Notes under the pieces: model-generated
Told to the model about the DNA's origin: nothing
What the model saw: the letters and a program-made list of their open reading frames with translations, nothing else
Databases searched by the model: none
Translations under genes and position numbers: made by a program
Assembly: GCA_036171275.1 (NCBI GenBank)
Contig: JAVHQT010000105.1
Span: 1 to 64,000 of the forward strand
Length of the DNA stretch: 64,000 nucleotides
Direction: 5' to 3'
Source: PALSA-1006 sp036171275
Lineage (GTDB): Bacteria > Pseudomonadota > Gammaproteobacteria > Burkholderiales > Gallionellaceae
Shown: one piece after another, positions 15,025 to 23,528 of the stretch
Position numbering within the stretch: position 1 is the first letter of the stretch
Layout: each line of letters starts with the position of its first letter

Positions 15025-15206
15025 AATTGGTCGATTTCTGCTGGCGATAATTTGCGCGCCTCGTCGGCGAGCATCACCGGAATATCGTCTTTAATCGCAT
15101 AAGCCAATTTATCTGCTTTGCAAAGCAACTCTTGTGCGGTTTTGTGATAAATCAGCGGCGATTTGCACAGCGGACAGACTAAAATTTCCAGCAGTTTGGC
15201 ATCCAT
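15021..15206 (-). CDS. Trm112-family zinc-ribbon-like protein (YcaR type)
   Basis: 61-residue protein of the Trm112/YcaR family. CPLC near residues 11-14 and YAIKDDIPVMLADEAR (36-51) are diagnostic. Eukaryotic Trm112 is an activator of methyltransferases; the bacterial protein regularly lies between lpxK and kdsB but its role there is not settled. Only one CxxC is present; other members often keep a second cysteine pair. It lies 3 nt after lpxK and overlaps kdsB by 4 nt. Confidence 0.88.
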   Translation of the reverse strand: MDAKLLEILVCPLCKSPLIYHKTAQELLCKADKLAYAIKDDIPVMLADEARKLSPAEIDQL

Positions 15207-15209
15207 AAT

Positions 15210-16187
15210 TTAGGTTAATTTTTCAATAATAAGTTGAGCTAAAGGAGAATCGATTTCGGCATCTACCCGCAAAACCCAGCAGCGGTCAGTTGCAAAGGGC
15301 GAACATTTTACCGCATCTTTTTCGGTCATGAGTATCGCATCGGCATCCGCAAAGGCAATATCGGTGGCAGAAAAGGCATAATGATCTGCAAAAGCATGGG
15401 CTTGCGCCTGAATCCCTAAATTTTTCAGGTGCTTAAAAAAACGGTGTGGATTACCGATACCGGCAATGGCGTGAATCTTTTTTCCGCTCAATTCTGAAGA
15501 ATGTAAGCTATTGTTTATATTTAATAAATTGTAAAATTGCGCACCCACTAAGCGCATGGAAAATTGTTTTTCTTCCGCCATCGCGCCGTTAATCACCACA
15601 AAATCAACGCTATTTAAACGGCAAACCGGTTCGCGTAACGGACCGGCAGGCAACAAAAACCCATTGCCAAAACGCCGTTCGCCGTCCACCAAGACAATTT
15701 CTACCTGCCTTTGCAGCCGATAATGTTGCAAACCATCATCGCTCACAATCACATCACATTCCGGATGGGCGGCTAACACAGCTTGCGCCACCGCCGATCG
15801 ATCACGCCCAACCCATACCGGACACACACCCCTTTGCGCCATCAGCAGAGGTTCGTCACCGACTTGCTGCGCTGACTGTTGCGCACTGACCGCCCGCGCG
15901 CCCTGCGCCGCACTGCCGTAACCGCGACTGATAATCGCCGGATGCCATCCCGCGTCCAACAGACGGCGCACCAACCATAAAGTAAACGGTGTTTTGCCGG
16001 TGCCACCGACGCTGATATTGCCAACAACAATCACCGGCACAGGCAATTTAAAGCGCCGCAAGCATCCACATTGATACAAAATACGCCGCAGGCAAGACAG
16101 CAAACCGAACAGCAAACTGACTGGCCACAGCAACAAATGCAAGGGAGCAAGACGATACCAGTAAGATTCAATTGCGCCGGCACGCAT
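15210..16187 (-). CDS. lpxK: Tetraacyldisaccharide 4'-kinase
   Basis: 325-residue inner-membrane-associated kinase that phosphorylates the 4' position of the lipid A precursor. An amphipathic/hydrophobic N-terminus (LLLWPVSLLFGLLSCL, about 18-33) precedes the P-loop GNISVGGTGKT (56-66) and the conserved RGYG plus VSDDGLQHYRL segments (the DDGLQH catalytic/metal site). The exbD-lpxK gap of 174 nt carries a nested palindrome, and neither msbA nor xseA, frequent neighbours, is present. Followed at 3 nt by trm112. Confidence 0.93.
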   Translation of the reverse strand: MRAGAIESYWYRLAPLHLLLWPVSLLFGLLSCLRRILYQCGCLRRFKLPVPVIVVGNISVGGTGKTPFTLWLVRRLLDAGWHPAIISRGYGSAAQGARAVSAQQSAQQVGDEPLLMAQRGVCPVWVGRDRSAVAQAVLAAHPECDVIVSDDGLQHYRLQRQVEIVLVDGERRFGNGFLLPAGPLREPVCRLNSVDFVVINGAMAEEKQFSMRLVGAQFYNLLNINNSLHSSELSGKKIHAIAGIGNPHRFFKHLKNLGIQAQAHAFADHYAFSATDIAFADADAILMTEKDAVKCSPFATDRCWVLRVDAEIDSPLAQLIIEKLT

Positions 16188-16231
16188 TACTTGCCCAGCC
16201 GATCGCAGCCATCAACGTACAAAAAATCGTT

Positions 16232-16333
16232 CCCAATAACCCAAATAAATCCGTTCGTGGTGAACTGGTCGAACCTTGGGCGCTCTAGCGACAAGCCTAG
16301 AGCGAACGATTTTGTTGCACATAGATTATTGGG
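16232..16333. repeat. Nested palindrome between exbD and lpxK
   Basis: CCCAATAA (16232-16239) pairs with TTATTGGG (16326-16333); inside lie CGTTCG and CGAACG, and a compact hairpin CGCTCTAG (16281-16288) with CTAGAGCG (16297-16304). A GTTCGTGGTGAACTGGTCGAA core (split by position 16252-16272) resembles REP palindromes. It interrupts the exbD-lpxK operon. Confidence 0.65.
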
Positions 16334-16361
16334 GTTTAATTTCACGAGATGGGTCAACAAA

Positions 16362-16784
16362 CTACTGTTCAGCACTTTGCGTGGTAAAGGCAATACGCGC
16401 AAAGCCAGCCAGGCGCGCCGCCTCCATAACGTTAATCACTGCTTGATGCGGTGCTTTAGCATCGGCGCTGATAATGATGGTCGGATCTTTTTCACCCCCC
16501 GCAGCGCTATGCAAAGCCTGGGCAAAACCTTGCACATCGTGGAATTCAACTGCTTGATTATTAACCGAATAAAGTTCAGAAGCGTCCACAGCAACCGCAA
16601 TTTGCTTATTCGCGTCTGGGTTGGCTGGCGCACCGGTGGCTTGCGGTAAATTAATTTCCAACTGAGCAAATTTAGCGTAACTGGTACTGACCAGCAGGAA
16701 AATTAAAATCACCAACAACACATCAATCATCGGAATCAAGTTGATTTCCGGCTCTTCTCGGTGGCGAATACGCTGGAAGTTCAT
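16362..16784 (-). CDS. exbD: Biopolymer transport protein ExbD/TolR family
   Basis: 140-residue inner-membrane protein, the proton-motive-force partner of ExbB. A short cytosolic start (REEPEINLIPMI) leads into one transmembrane helix (about 18-35) that carries the essential aspartate D21 (IPMIDVLLVILIFLL). The remainder is a periplasmic domain. ATG overlaps the exbB TGA (ATGA). With the tonB and receptor genes 3 kb upstream it probably completes a TonB system, although TolR-like use is also possible; proximity to lpxK is a common arrangement for this ExbB/ExbD pair. Confidence 0.9.
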   Translation of the reverse strand: MNFQRIRHREEPEINLIPMIDVLLVILIFLLVSTSYAKFAQLEINLPQATGAPANPDANKQIAVAVDASELYSVNNQAVEFHDVQGFAQALHSAAGGEKDPTIIISADAKAPHQAVINVMEAARLAGFARIAFTTQSAEQ

Positions 16785-17386
16785 TTGCGTTCGCCGTGAA
16801 AAATCTCGACCAATTTAATGGCTTGCTGTTCCATTTCAAAGGAAAGCGAATCGACTTTGGCGCGGAAATGACGGTAGAAAATCATGCTTGGCACCGCCAC
16901 AATTAGCCCGAAAGCGGTGTTGTACAACGCAACCGAAATGCCGTGCGCCAACTCAGCCGGATTGCTACCACCGGCATTTTGCGCACCAAAAATTTCAATC
17001 ATTCCCACCACCGTACCAAACAAACCCAGCAGCGGACTAATCGAGGCAATGGTTCCCAAAGTGGTCAAAAAGCGTTCCATCTCATGATTGGCAGACCGCC
17101 CCGCTTCCTCAATCGACTCTTTCATAATTTCTGGCGAACTTTTGACATTTTTCAGTCCCGCCGCAAAAACACAGCCCAAAAGCGAACCTTCGATTAAATG
17201 CGACAACAAGGCAGGCGTGACCCCGCGCTGCTTGATTTCTTTGACGATTTCGTTCAGCAATCCGGTCGGTGCAATTGCCTTTTTGCGCAAAAAAACAGCG
17301 CGTTCAGCAATTAAAGCTACAGCGATGATCGACGCAACGATTAAAAACCAAATTGGCCAGCCGGCGGCCTCAACTATAGTGAACAC
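16781..17386 (-). CDS. exbB: ExbB/MotA/TolQ proton-channel family protein
   Basis: 201-residue inner-membrane proton channel subunit with three transmembrane helices (about 10-28, 96-125 region and 140-165). The family core is clear: LGTIASISPLLGLFGTVVGMI (about 107-127) and IAVPSMIFYRHF near the end. The start is GTG at 17386, 7 nt after AGGAG; an overlapping ATG at 17390 is out of frame. First gene of the exbB-exbD-lpxK-trm112-kdsB-adk cluster, downstream of the DnaA-box-rich intergenic block. Confidence 0.9.
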   Translation of the reverse strand: MFTIVEAAGWPIWFLIVASIIAVALIAERAVFLRKKAIAPTGLLNEIVKEIKQRGVTPALLSHLIEGSLLGCVFAAGLKNVKSSPEIMKESIEEAGRSANHEMERFLTTLGTIASISPLLGLFGTVVGMIEIFGAQNAGGSNPAELAHGISVALYNTAFGLIVAVPSMIFYRHFRAKVDSLSFEMEQQAIKLVEIFHGERK

Positions 17387-17511
17387 ACATTTTCTCCTGA
17401 GGCAAAAATTTGAAGGGCGAACTCTATCTTTTCAGCCCCATTTGGGCAAGATTCATTTGCTAAAAGATTAACAAAACGCGCTAAGTAACCGCAATCAAAG
17501 GGGAAATTTAT

Positions 17512-17704
17512 TTATGCACAAAAACTGTGGATAAGTTTGTGGATAACAGCAAAATGCACACGCTTAGTCCTTGAAACAACAAGGGTTTTTTAGCGACTGC
17601 CTATTTTTTGAACAATTAAAATACCCAATAAAATCAATTAGTTACAGTAAGTAACTGTTTTTATTACCCTTACGTTAAAGCGACTTAATTTTTAATGTGC
17701 ATAA
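17512..17704. promoter_or_regulatory. Cluster of four DnaA-box matches with IHF-type site
   Basis: Four exact matches to TTWTNCACA fall in 193 bp: TTATGCACA (17512-17520, plus) and TGTGGATAA (17526-17534 and 17538-17546, minus; both are perfect TTATCCACA) plus TGTGCATAA (17696-17704, minus). The two perfect boxes are 12 bp apart. Between the groups lies AT-rich DNA, the palindrome AGTTACAGTAAGTAACT and an exact IHF-consensus site. No dnaA, dnaN, gyrB or mnmG is nearby, so a DnaA-titration or reactivation locus, or DnaA control of exbB, is likelier than the chromosome origin. Confidence 0.6.
17632..17644 (+). repeat. IHF-core repeat copy (exact) inside DnaA-box cluster
   Basis: AATCAATTAGTTA; minus-strand extension TAACTAATTGATTTTATTGG. 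It lies midway between the DnaA-box groups. Confidence 0.65.
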
Positions 17705-17708
17705 GTGC

Positions 17709-17738
17709 TTGACATTATTTTAATTTGAAAAATATTTT
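17709..17738 (+). promoter_or_regulatory. Candidate sigma-70 promoter without an assigned gene
   Basis: TTGACA (17709-17714), 18-nt spacer, TATTTT (17733-17738). It fires rightward into about 300 bp with no plus-strand coding gene before the convergent receptor gene, so it is either fortuitous or drives a small RNA. Confidence 0.35.
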
Positions 17739-17857
17739 GGGTTATTTTCAACAAAATCCCCACCCACACCGTTGCACGCTGCCAATTTGGATTGTTTCGA
17801 TGCGGCAATCGTGACCAGGACTAACAGTCGTAACTTTTAAGGATGCAAGGAATCAAT

Positions 17858-17985
17858 CAACTGTTCGCCCTGACGCCTTCGACAAACAGGAGAGATTGTT
17901 GCCGAATCGTATTTAACTACTTGATTGATATGATTTTTATTCGGTTATAGTTCAAGAAGGTTCGCCTGAGCGTGTCGAAGGACTC
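17858..17985. repeat. Long intergenic palindromic repeat (copy 2)
   Basis: GTTCGCCCTGACGCCTTCGA near 17863 and GGTTCGCCTGAGCGTGTCGA near 17959 are REP-like halves in the same orientation. Between them TAACTACTTGATT (17914-17926) is an exact IHF-consensus site followed by GATATGATTTTTATTCGG. The rest of 17387-18064 outside this repeat and the DnaA cluster shows no gene. Confidence 0.6.
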
Positions 17986-18064
17986 ACCGCAAAATCTGTG
18001 CCACCTTAAAAACCAACCGCTCCCATGCGCGCTTGCATTCGAGCGCAATATCGCCTCGAATCGG

Positions 18065-20284
18065 CTAAAACTCAGCTTGCACGCCAAACGAAAACGGAAT
18101 GACCAGTGGCGTAACCGCTTCTTTGCTTCCGTAGCTAGCATCGTAACGATAGCCGGAAATATTTTGCCGGAAATAGACATTATTCAATTCAAAATAGATG
18201 TTTAACTTCCAAGTATTAAACACGTAGATACGATCAAAGCGAATATCCAGCCGATGATAATCCGGCAGAGTGCCCGAGTTAACGGCGGCATAAGTGGGCA
18301 GATAGCGCCCATTGTTATCTTGCGTTGCGCCGATAATCGGGGTGTAGGCGGTGCCGCTGTGAAAATTCCATTTTGTGCCCATGCTCCAAGCGTCGCTGAG
18401 TTTGTAGTTCAGCACCAGCGTGGTGTTGATCGGCTGATCATATTGAAAGCGAAAACGCTCTCCAGTCAGATCATTTTGCCGCTCCGAGCGCGCCAGCGAC
18501 AAGGATAACCATCCAGTCAAATCACTTAGCCCGTCTTTTTTGATCAATAATTCTGCCCCATAAGCTCGGCCGCTACCGCCGTTTACATAGTTTAATAAAT
18601 TATCACCGACGACTAAATTGCTGAGCTTTTTATAATAAGTTTCAGTCTTGACGCTCCAGTCATTTTCGAGCTTTTTGCTCACGCCCAGCACGCTATGTTC
18701 TGCGCGTAAATGACTTAAATTGGCATTGCCAAACTGATGAGAAATTTGCTGTCCGGACGGCACTTGATTGTGTAAACCCCAACCAGCTGTCAGTAACGTT
18801 GTGTCGTTCCAATCCCATTCCGCGCTCATTCTCGGTTCGGTGTAAGACTTCATTAAATAATTTTCAGTGCTGTAATGCAGCCCGCCGGTCAAGGTCAGTT
18901 GCGGCAGAACCCGCACTCGATCTTGAGCGGAAAATTCCCAACTATTGGTGTGAAGCGTTTCGCTGAGCTGCGATTTTTTGGCCGCACTTAAGTCGCAGCC
19001 GGCACTAAATTGTGTGCAAGTCAATTTAATAATATCGGCGTTAATCAGCGTTTGTGAATGATCCAAATTCGCACCCAACGTAAGCTCGTGCTGTTCATTC
19101 AGCGGCACTTTGAGTAGCTCGCGTAACAACTGGCTGTCTTGCTGCAAAAATAAATTGCCGGCAGCGGCGATCTCATTTTGAAACTGGAAACCGACGTGTT
19201 CGACGGCGAATTTGTTTTGAATACCGGATCCGAGCGCACTATCCCAAACGACGGCTTGCATTGAATAGGCATCCGAAAAATTTAAATCACCACTCAAAAT
19301 TGGTTGTTGTTGGGCAATAATCGAATCGGCCGCGACATTCAGTTTTAAGCTATCGGTGGCACCTTGCAGTTGCAACGTCAGCTTATCAGTCGGGCTTAAT
19401 TGCCAACGATATTTGCCCTGATAATCGGTGTAATTGGGAATCTGCACCGTCACGCCGCGTGCGCTAACATTTTTAAGCAGCAAATCGATGTAGCTGCGTC
19501 TACCGGCAAAATAGAAAGATTGCTGCTCATTCACGGGCCCTTCCAGCAAAAAATCTGCGCCGATCAAATTAATGTTTAACTTGCCACCGAGCCGGTCGCG
19601 GCGCGGTTCACGCAAGGCAACATCAATCACCGCGCCGGTTGCATCTCCGTAACGCGGCGCAAACGCGGCACTGTATAAATTAAAATCCTGAATCAAATCA
19701 GCGTTAAAAACGCTGATGCCGCCGTTGTGAAAAATTTTGCCAATCGGCAAACCATCAACATAATACAAATTATCGGCGGGACCACTGCCGCGCACCGCTG
19801 GCGCACCCCCCGCTTGCCCTGCTCCGGTTTCGACCACGCCCGGCAAGGCTTGCAAACTTTTAAGTGGGTCGCCACCCGATCCGGCAACATGACGTAATTC
19901 TGCCCCGGTAATAATGGTTTTGGCGACGCGTTCTTGGTTTCGCTCAGCGCGCACCACCACCTCTTCTAACAGCGTTGCCGCCGGCAAATAAAATATCGGC
20001 GCAGGCAGTGTAACGCCCGCCTTCACCTCAACCGCTAGGTTAACCGGTGCGCCACCGCCCACCGTCGCCGCCGTTAAAGTGTATCGCCCGACTTGGGGCA
20101 ATGGCAATTCAAAGCGCCCTTGATCATCGGAAATCGCCGTCAGGGTTTCATCCTCTTGCACCAACACATAAATACCGCTGATCGGTTTTCTTGTCCCTTT
20201 TTCGAGTGTTTGCCCGGTCAAAGTAAATGGCTCCGCAAAAGCTAAGTTATTGATTATTATGAATAATATAAATATAATTTTCAT
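18065..20284 (-). CDS. TonB-dependent outer-membrane receptor
   Basis: 739-residue outer-membrane transporter. Signal peptide 1-17 (IIFILFIIINNLAFA), then a carboxypeptidase-regulatory-like beta domain (about 20-100: SGIYVLVQEDETLTAISDDQGRFELPLP in pieces), a TonB-box-like LEEVVVRAER (106-115) and a plug domain (about 118-225, with PGVVETGAGQAGG and VRGSGPADNLYYVDG). The remainder alternates as a 22-strand barrel and ends in phenylalanine (VQAEF), the normal assembly signal. Start ATG lies 7 nt after the tonB stop. The extra N-terminal beta domain resembles receptors for complex ligands in SusC-like and related groups, but the substrate cannot be deduced. Confidence 0.88.
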   Translation of the reverse strand: MKIIFILFIIINNLAFAEPFTLTGQTLEKGTRKPISGIYVLVQEDETLTAISDDQGRFELPLPQVGRYTLTAATVGGGAPVNLAVEVKAGVTLPAPIFYLPAATLLEEVVVRAERNQERVAKTIITGAELRHVAGSGGDPLKSLQALPGVVETGAGQAGGAPAVRGSGPADNLYYVDGLPIGKIFHNGGISVFNADLIQDFNLYSAAFAPRYGDATGAVIDVALREPRRDRLGGKLNINLIGADFLLEGPVNEQQSFYFAGRRSYIDLLLKNVSARGVTVQIPNYTDYQGKYRWQLSPTDKLTLQLQGATDSLKLNVAADSIIAQQQPILSGDLNFSDAYSMQAVVWDSALGSGIQNKFAVEHVGFQFQNEIAAAGNLFLQQDSQLLRELLKVPLNEQHELTLGANLDHSQTLINADIIKLTCTQFSAGCDLSAAKKSQLSETLHTNSWEFSAQDRVRVLPQLTLTGGLHYSTENYLMKSYTEPRMSAEWDWNDTTLLTAGWGLHNQVPSGQQISHQFGNANLSHLRAEHSVLGVSKKLENDWSVKTETYYKKLSNLVVGDNLLNYVNGGSGRAYGAELLIKKDGLSDLTGWLSLSLARSERQNDLTGERFRFQYDQPINTTLVLNYKLSDAWSMGTKWNFHSGTAYTPIIGATQDNNGRYLPTYAAVNSGTLPDYHRLDIRFDRIYVFNTWKLNIYFELNNVYFRQNISGYRYDASYGSKEAVTPLVIPFSFGVQAEF

Positions 20285-20291
20285 TTTGATA

Positions 20292-21011
20292 TCAATTTAA
20301 ATTAAATCGAAAAGGCACCATAATACGAGTAGCAACAGGTTTTGTGCCCATCATTGCCGGTGAAAAACTGCTTTTTTGTAATGCCAATTTAACCGCTTCA
20401 TCAAACAGCGAGCCGCCACTTTTGACAATGCGCACACCGAACACCTCACCCCGAGAATTGAGCGTCACCTCGGCCAGCACACTGGCTTGCGTGCCTGAGT
20501 TTCTTTCCTTCGCTGGATAAATCGGATCAACTTTGTGCGCAAAACCCGGTACGCGAGTCAGTTTAAACAGCGGTTGAATTTCTTCCTTCTGTACCGCAAC
20601 CGGCGGCTCAGGGACGGGCGGTGTCACCGACTGAACGACCTGCGGCGCTACTGCAACCGGCGCAGGGCTGATCGTTGGTGCAATCTTAGTGATGACTGGC
20701 ACGTCAGGTGCTGCAACGGTTTGCGCGGGTGCAAGCGCAGGCGACTGGCTGGGCTTTACCGCTAGATGTGGCACGACAGGTGCAGGACGTTTTACGCTTG
20801 GCTGGTCATGCGTTTTGGGTGCGGAGTCGGCCGGACTGAGCGTAACTTCTAGCGTGGTGAGTGGCTGCGGCACTGTGTCAACTGGCAGCAACGTATACGC
20901 CCAAAATAACACGCCATGCAACATCAGCGCTACGCTCAGCGCCAACGCACTGGTCGTCAGCGAAACGGTATTCAAAGGTGAATAATTTTGTAAACTAAGT
21001 TGAGCGGACAA
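20292..21011 (-). CDS. tonB: Energy transducer TonB
   Basis: 239-residue inner-membrane anchored protein that couples ExbB/ExbD to the receptor. One N-terminal helix (about 20-44; ALALSVALMLHGVLFWAYTLL), a long proline/alanine/valine-rich periplasmic spacer (45-150) and the C-terminal TonB domain (about 155-239; DPIYPAKERNSGTQASVLAEV, GVRIVKSGGSLFDEAV). The start is TTG at 21011 with GGGGG 5 nt before it; the only early in-frame ATG is inside the membrane helix. Directly followed by its probable cognate receptor. Confidence 0.88.
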   Translation of the reverse strand: MSAQLSLQNYSPLNTVSLTTSALALSVALMLHGVLFWAYTLLPVDTVPQPLTTLEVTLSPADSAPKTHDQPSVKRPAPVVPHLAVKPSQSPALAPAQTVAAPDVPVITKIAPTISPAPVAVAPQVVQSVTPPVPEPPVAVQKEEIQPLFKLTRVPGFAHKVDPIYPAKERNSGTQASVLAEVTLNSRGEVFGVRIVKSGGSLFDEAVKLALQKSSFSPAMMGTKPVATRIMVPFRFNLN

Positions 21012-21039
21012 AAAACCCCCATTGACTAAAGGAACGGCG

Positions 21040-21170
21040 GCTTAGGAATGTGCTGATTAGTGCCTGGTACCGGCAAGATTCTATCGCTTGGAGAGTATTG
21101 ATTTATTCCATTCGCACTGAGGTTACCGCACCATAATGAGATAAATCGCATACAAATCAATTACTTAAAA
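21040..21170. repeat. Long intergenic palindromic repeat (copy 3)
   Basis: Minus-strand reading gives TAAGTAATTGATTTGTATGC followed by GATTTATCTCATTATGG, nearly the same as the copy at 36961-36996. The exact IHF core is 21155-21167. From 21171 to 21430 I see only AT-rich DNA with a small TTAAAG/CTTTAA hairpin near 21301-21315 and no gene. Confidence 0.6.
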
Positions 21171-21430
21171 TCTTGCCTCGGCAAAGTCGTTCCGATTCTG
21201 TGCAAGGACTCGAAACCAACGGTTGATTTAATGTGTAGCTCCCCAGAAAACGATCGAACTTAAACAATCAATGCAAAAACAGGGCTGAATGAGAGCAGAT
21301 TTTAAAGAATCTTTAAGCCCGGATCCTTCTAATGCCTTGATTAAAAATGATTTTCTGGATTGTTTTCTGTTTTAAAATCAGCGTATGGCTCTATCAATTT
21401 CAGTTTTTAAAATACTTTTTTGCGTCAATC

Positions 21431-22111
21431 TTACTCCATCGGTACCGTCAAGCCCAAGTTCAAAATTGCCTGCGCATTTTCATAAAAAACTTTGGGAAGT
21501 CCGGTCGTCAAGTCTAACTGCGCGCCACGCAAATACGCGCCACCTAAGGAAGCCCCTTCAAAACCAGATGAAACCAAGCTGGCTTGACACATGTTGGCAT
21601 GGGTTAAATTGGTTTTACCCAAATTGACCGAATTCAAAACAGCGCGATTAAAATTGCTGCCCCGAAGCTCTGCTTTATAAAAATTCGCCCACCGAAAACT
21701 ACTGCCCGACAGGTTGGCGCCATTCAATTCTGCGCCGCTAAAATCCACATTATCAAAATTCAATCCTGATAAATTAAAGCCATTCATGACGACATCTGTC
21801 AAATCGACCTTGCCCTGTGCGGTGCGTGGCAAGCGACCTTTATTGCTGGCAAGCACCGTTTTAGCCGTCGCTACATTGAGCCCTAACAACACCACAAATT
21901 GTGATTTTGTATAGGACAATCCTTCGGCGGGACGCTCATTTGCAGAGCCTTTTTTTAACTTCTCTAAGGCATCCATATCCATTTCCACCCCAGAGCGATA
22001 TTCCGGACACGCAAATGGCACGGCAATTTCTTCTGCAACAACAGCCTGTGCTCCCAACAAAATTAAAGCACCCGCAAGCAACCAACCTCGAGACATCGCA
22101 CATCCTTTCAT
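21431..22111 (-). CDS. Exported pentapeptide-repeat protein
   Basis: 226-residue protein. The N-terminus carries a signal peptide (MSRGWLLAGALILLGAQAVVA, cleavage before EE). Residues about 110-200 hold pentapeptide repeats of the A(D/N)LxX type: NLSGLNFDNVDFSGAELNGA, NLSGSSFRWANFYKAELRGS and so on, which should fold as a right-handed quadrilateral beta-helix in the periplasm. Two good starts compete: ATG 22111 (AAAGG, 7 nt) and ATG 22096 (AAGGA, 6 nt); the second makes a more standard signal peptide. The longer frame to 22297 has no family support. Function unknown; its neighbour flgL is probably separate. Confidence 0.75.
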   Translation of the reverse strand: MKGCAMSRGWLLAGALILLGAQAVVAEEIAVPFACPEYRSGVEMDMDALEKLKKGSANERPAEGLSYTKSQFVVLLGLNVATAKTVLASNKGRLPRTAQGKVDLTDVVMNGFNLSGLNFDNVDFSGAELNGANLSGSSFRWANFYKAELRGSNFNRAVLNSVNLGKTNLTHANMCQASLVSSGFEGASLGGAYLRGAQLDLTTGLPKVFYENAQAILNLGLTVPME

Positions 22112-22288
22112 ACAATAACCTTTCTTATATTCACTGAAAAACGATCCATTTTTAGAAACCAGCCAAAAAATCCTCAGGCAAGCGTAGCGGATTCCGGTGG
22201 TTTGATTATAAAGGCATGGATGGATTTTGCCACGTGTCGCCATGACGAAATTGCTTGATCGGGACAAGTTGGTTTTATCGATGAATCG

Positions 22289-22301
22289 TAACATCATGAT
22301 T
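22289..22301 (-). repeat. IHF-core repeat copy (one mismatch)
   Basis: TAACATCATGATT, extended as TGATTATATTGATTAAT. It lies 18 nt after the flgL stop codon on the minus strand. Confidence 0.6.
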
Positions 22302-22318
22302 ATATTGATTAATTTTAA

Positions 22319-23521
22319 TTACATATAATTAAACATCGACAAATCTGCAACTTGTTTAAAAGATTTTTGCGCGGCTTGCAAACTGGTCGTTTGACGATTT
22401 AAATCGCTAATCGCTTTGTTGTAATCTAAATCTTGCAAAGTCGCCAAAGTTTGCTTGTACTGCAAACCCAAATCTTCACCGGTGGCTTGTAAAGAATCTA
22501 ATTCATTTAAACGCGTTCCCAATGAAGCCCGAACGGTTAAAACGCGATCCAGTCCTCGATCAATGCCGCTGATGGCTTTGCTTAAATGACTGGTTAATTG
22601 CGCACTGCTCGCTGCTGTGCCCGCGGGATTTTCAGCTTTTATCGCTGCGATTAAATCAGCCAAGGTTTTAAATAAGCCTTCATTACGACTCGGTGCAATC
22701 GTGAATTCATCACCGGCATCCGGCGTGCCAGTCATCGATACTCGCATTCCCGGAAACACCAAGGCTTCGCCACTTTCATATTGATTGGCGGTAGAAATGA
22801 GCACGCCTTTTTCATCGGTCACGTCATAGGTTGAATCACTGGTAAAGGTCAATTTATAGGTGCTACCGGTCAATAACTTAGGATTCAGCACCACGCCTTC
22901 ACCAACGGTTGCATAACCGCTGTTATTCGGTGAACTTTCAGTGACAAAGGTTCCATTGCCACTTTTGATCCGCATAAAAATATCTGCGCCAGATTCACTG
23001 GTCGCCATTTTTCTTGAGGTACTGACTTGCACCAAGCGCTGCCCGTCATCCGCCATGTATTGCACGCCAGAGGGCGTATTCAAAAAGGGCAGGGTTTTTC
23101 CCTGAAAACCCGAAAACAAATAATTGCCCGTGCCATCGGTGCTATTGGCAAGCGCAACTAATTCATCTAACCGCCCCTGCAATTCGGTGGCAATCATTTC
23201 TTTATCGGTGGGCGACAACGCGCCGTTGCCCGCTTGCACTGCTTTTTCTTTCACGCCGGTTAATAAATTGGTCACGCTTTGCAGTACGGCTTCCGACATA
23301 CTGGCGGCGCTTTTAGCCGCGTTACGATTGATCATGAACTGCGAATTACTGCCATCTGCTTGAAAAACCTGCAGTGCATTAGCGGCGGCAGCCGGGTCGT
23401 CAGCTGGCGTTAACATCCGCCTACCTGATGCAACTTGTTGATTTGTATGAAGCAATGTCGATTGTTGATGATTTAACGTCGAGACATTGGCATCAAATAT
23501 CGTTCCAGAGCTCACTCGCAT
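22319..23521 (-). CDS. flgL: Flagellar hook-associated protein 3 (FlgL)
   Basis: 400-residue hook-filament junction protein exported by the flagellar type III system. Start ATG 23521 gives MRVSSGTIFDANVSTLNHQQ, the flagellin-like D0/D1 N-terminus; the 17-residue extension to 23572 would overlap flgK. N-terminal (1-140) and C-terminal (about 320-400; LDRVLTVRASLGTRLNELDS and YNKAISDLNRQTTSLQA) helices are flagellin-like; the middle is the variable domain. It ends the flgGHIJKL run, close behind flgK. Confidence 0.92.
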   Translation of the reverse strand: MRVSSGTIFDANVSTLNHQQSTLLHTNQQVASGRRMLTPADDPAAAANALQVFQADGSNSQFMINRNAAKSAASMSEAVLQSVTNLLTGVKEKAVQAGNGALSPTDKEMIATELQGRLDELVALANSTDGTGNYLFSGFQGKTLPFLNTPSGVQYMADDGQRLVQVSTSRKMATSESGADIFMRIKSGNGTFVTESSPNNSGYATVGEGVVLNPKLLTGSTYKLTFTSDSTYDVTDEKGVLISTANQYESGEALVFPGMRVSMTGTPDAGDEFTIAPSRNEGLFKTLADLIAAIKAENPAGTAASSAQLTSHLSKAISGIDRGLDRVLTVRASLGTRLNELDSLQATGEDLGLQYKQTLATLQDLDYNKAISDLNRQTTSLQAAQKSFKQVADLSMFNYM

Positions 23522-23528
23522 AATTGAC

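Noticed and set aside
16187..16402. 71-codon minus-strand frame between exbD and lpxK
   Set aside because: It is formed by the nested palindrome and overlaps exbD; no domain and no ribosome site.
17512..17704. DnaA-box cluster as the chromosome origin oriC
   Set aside because: No dnaA, dnaN, recF, gyrB, rpmH or mnmG nearby; kept only as a DnaA-binding candidate.
22112..22297. Longer N-terminus of the pentapeptide-repeat protein
   Set aside because: Would place the signal peptide internally; both nearer ATGs have good ribosome sites.
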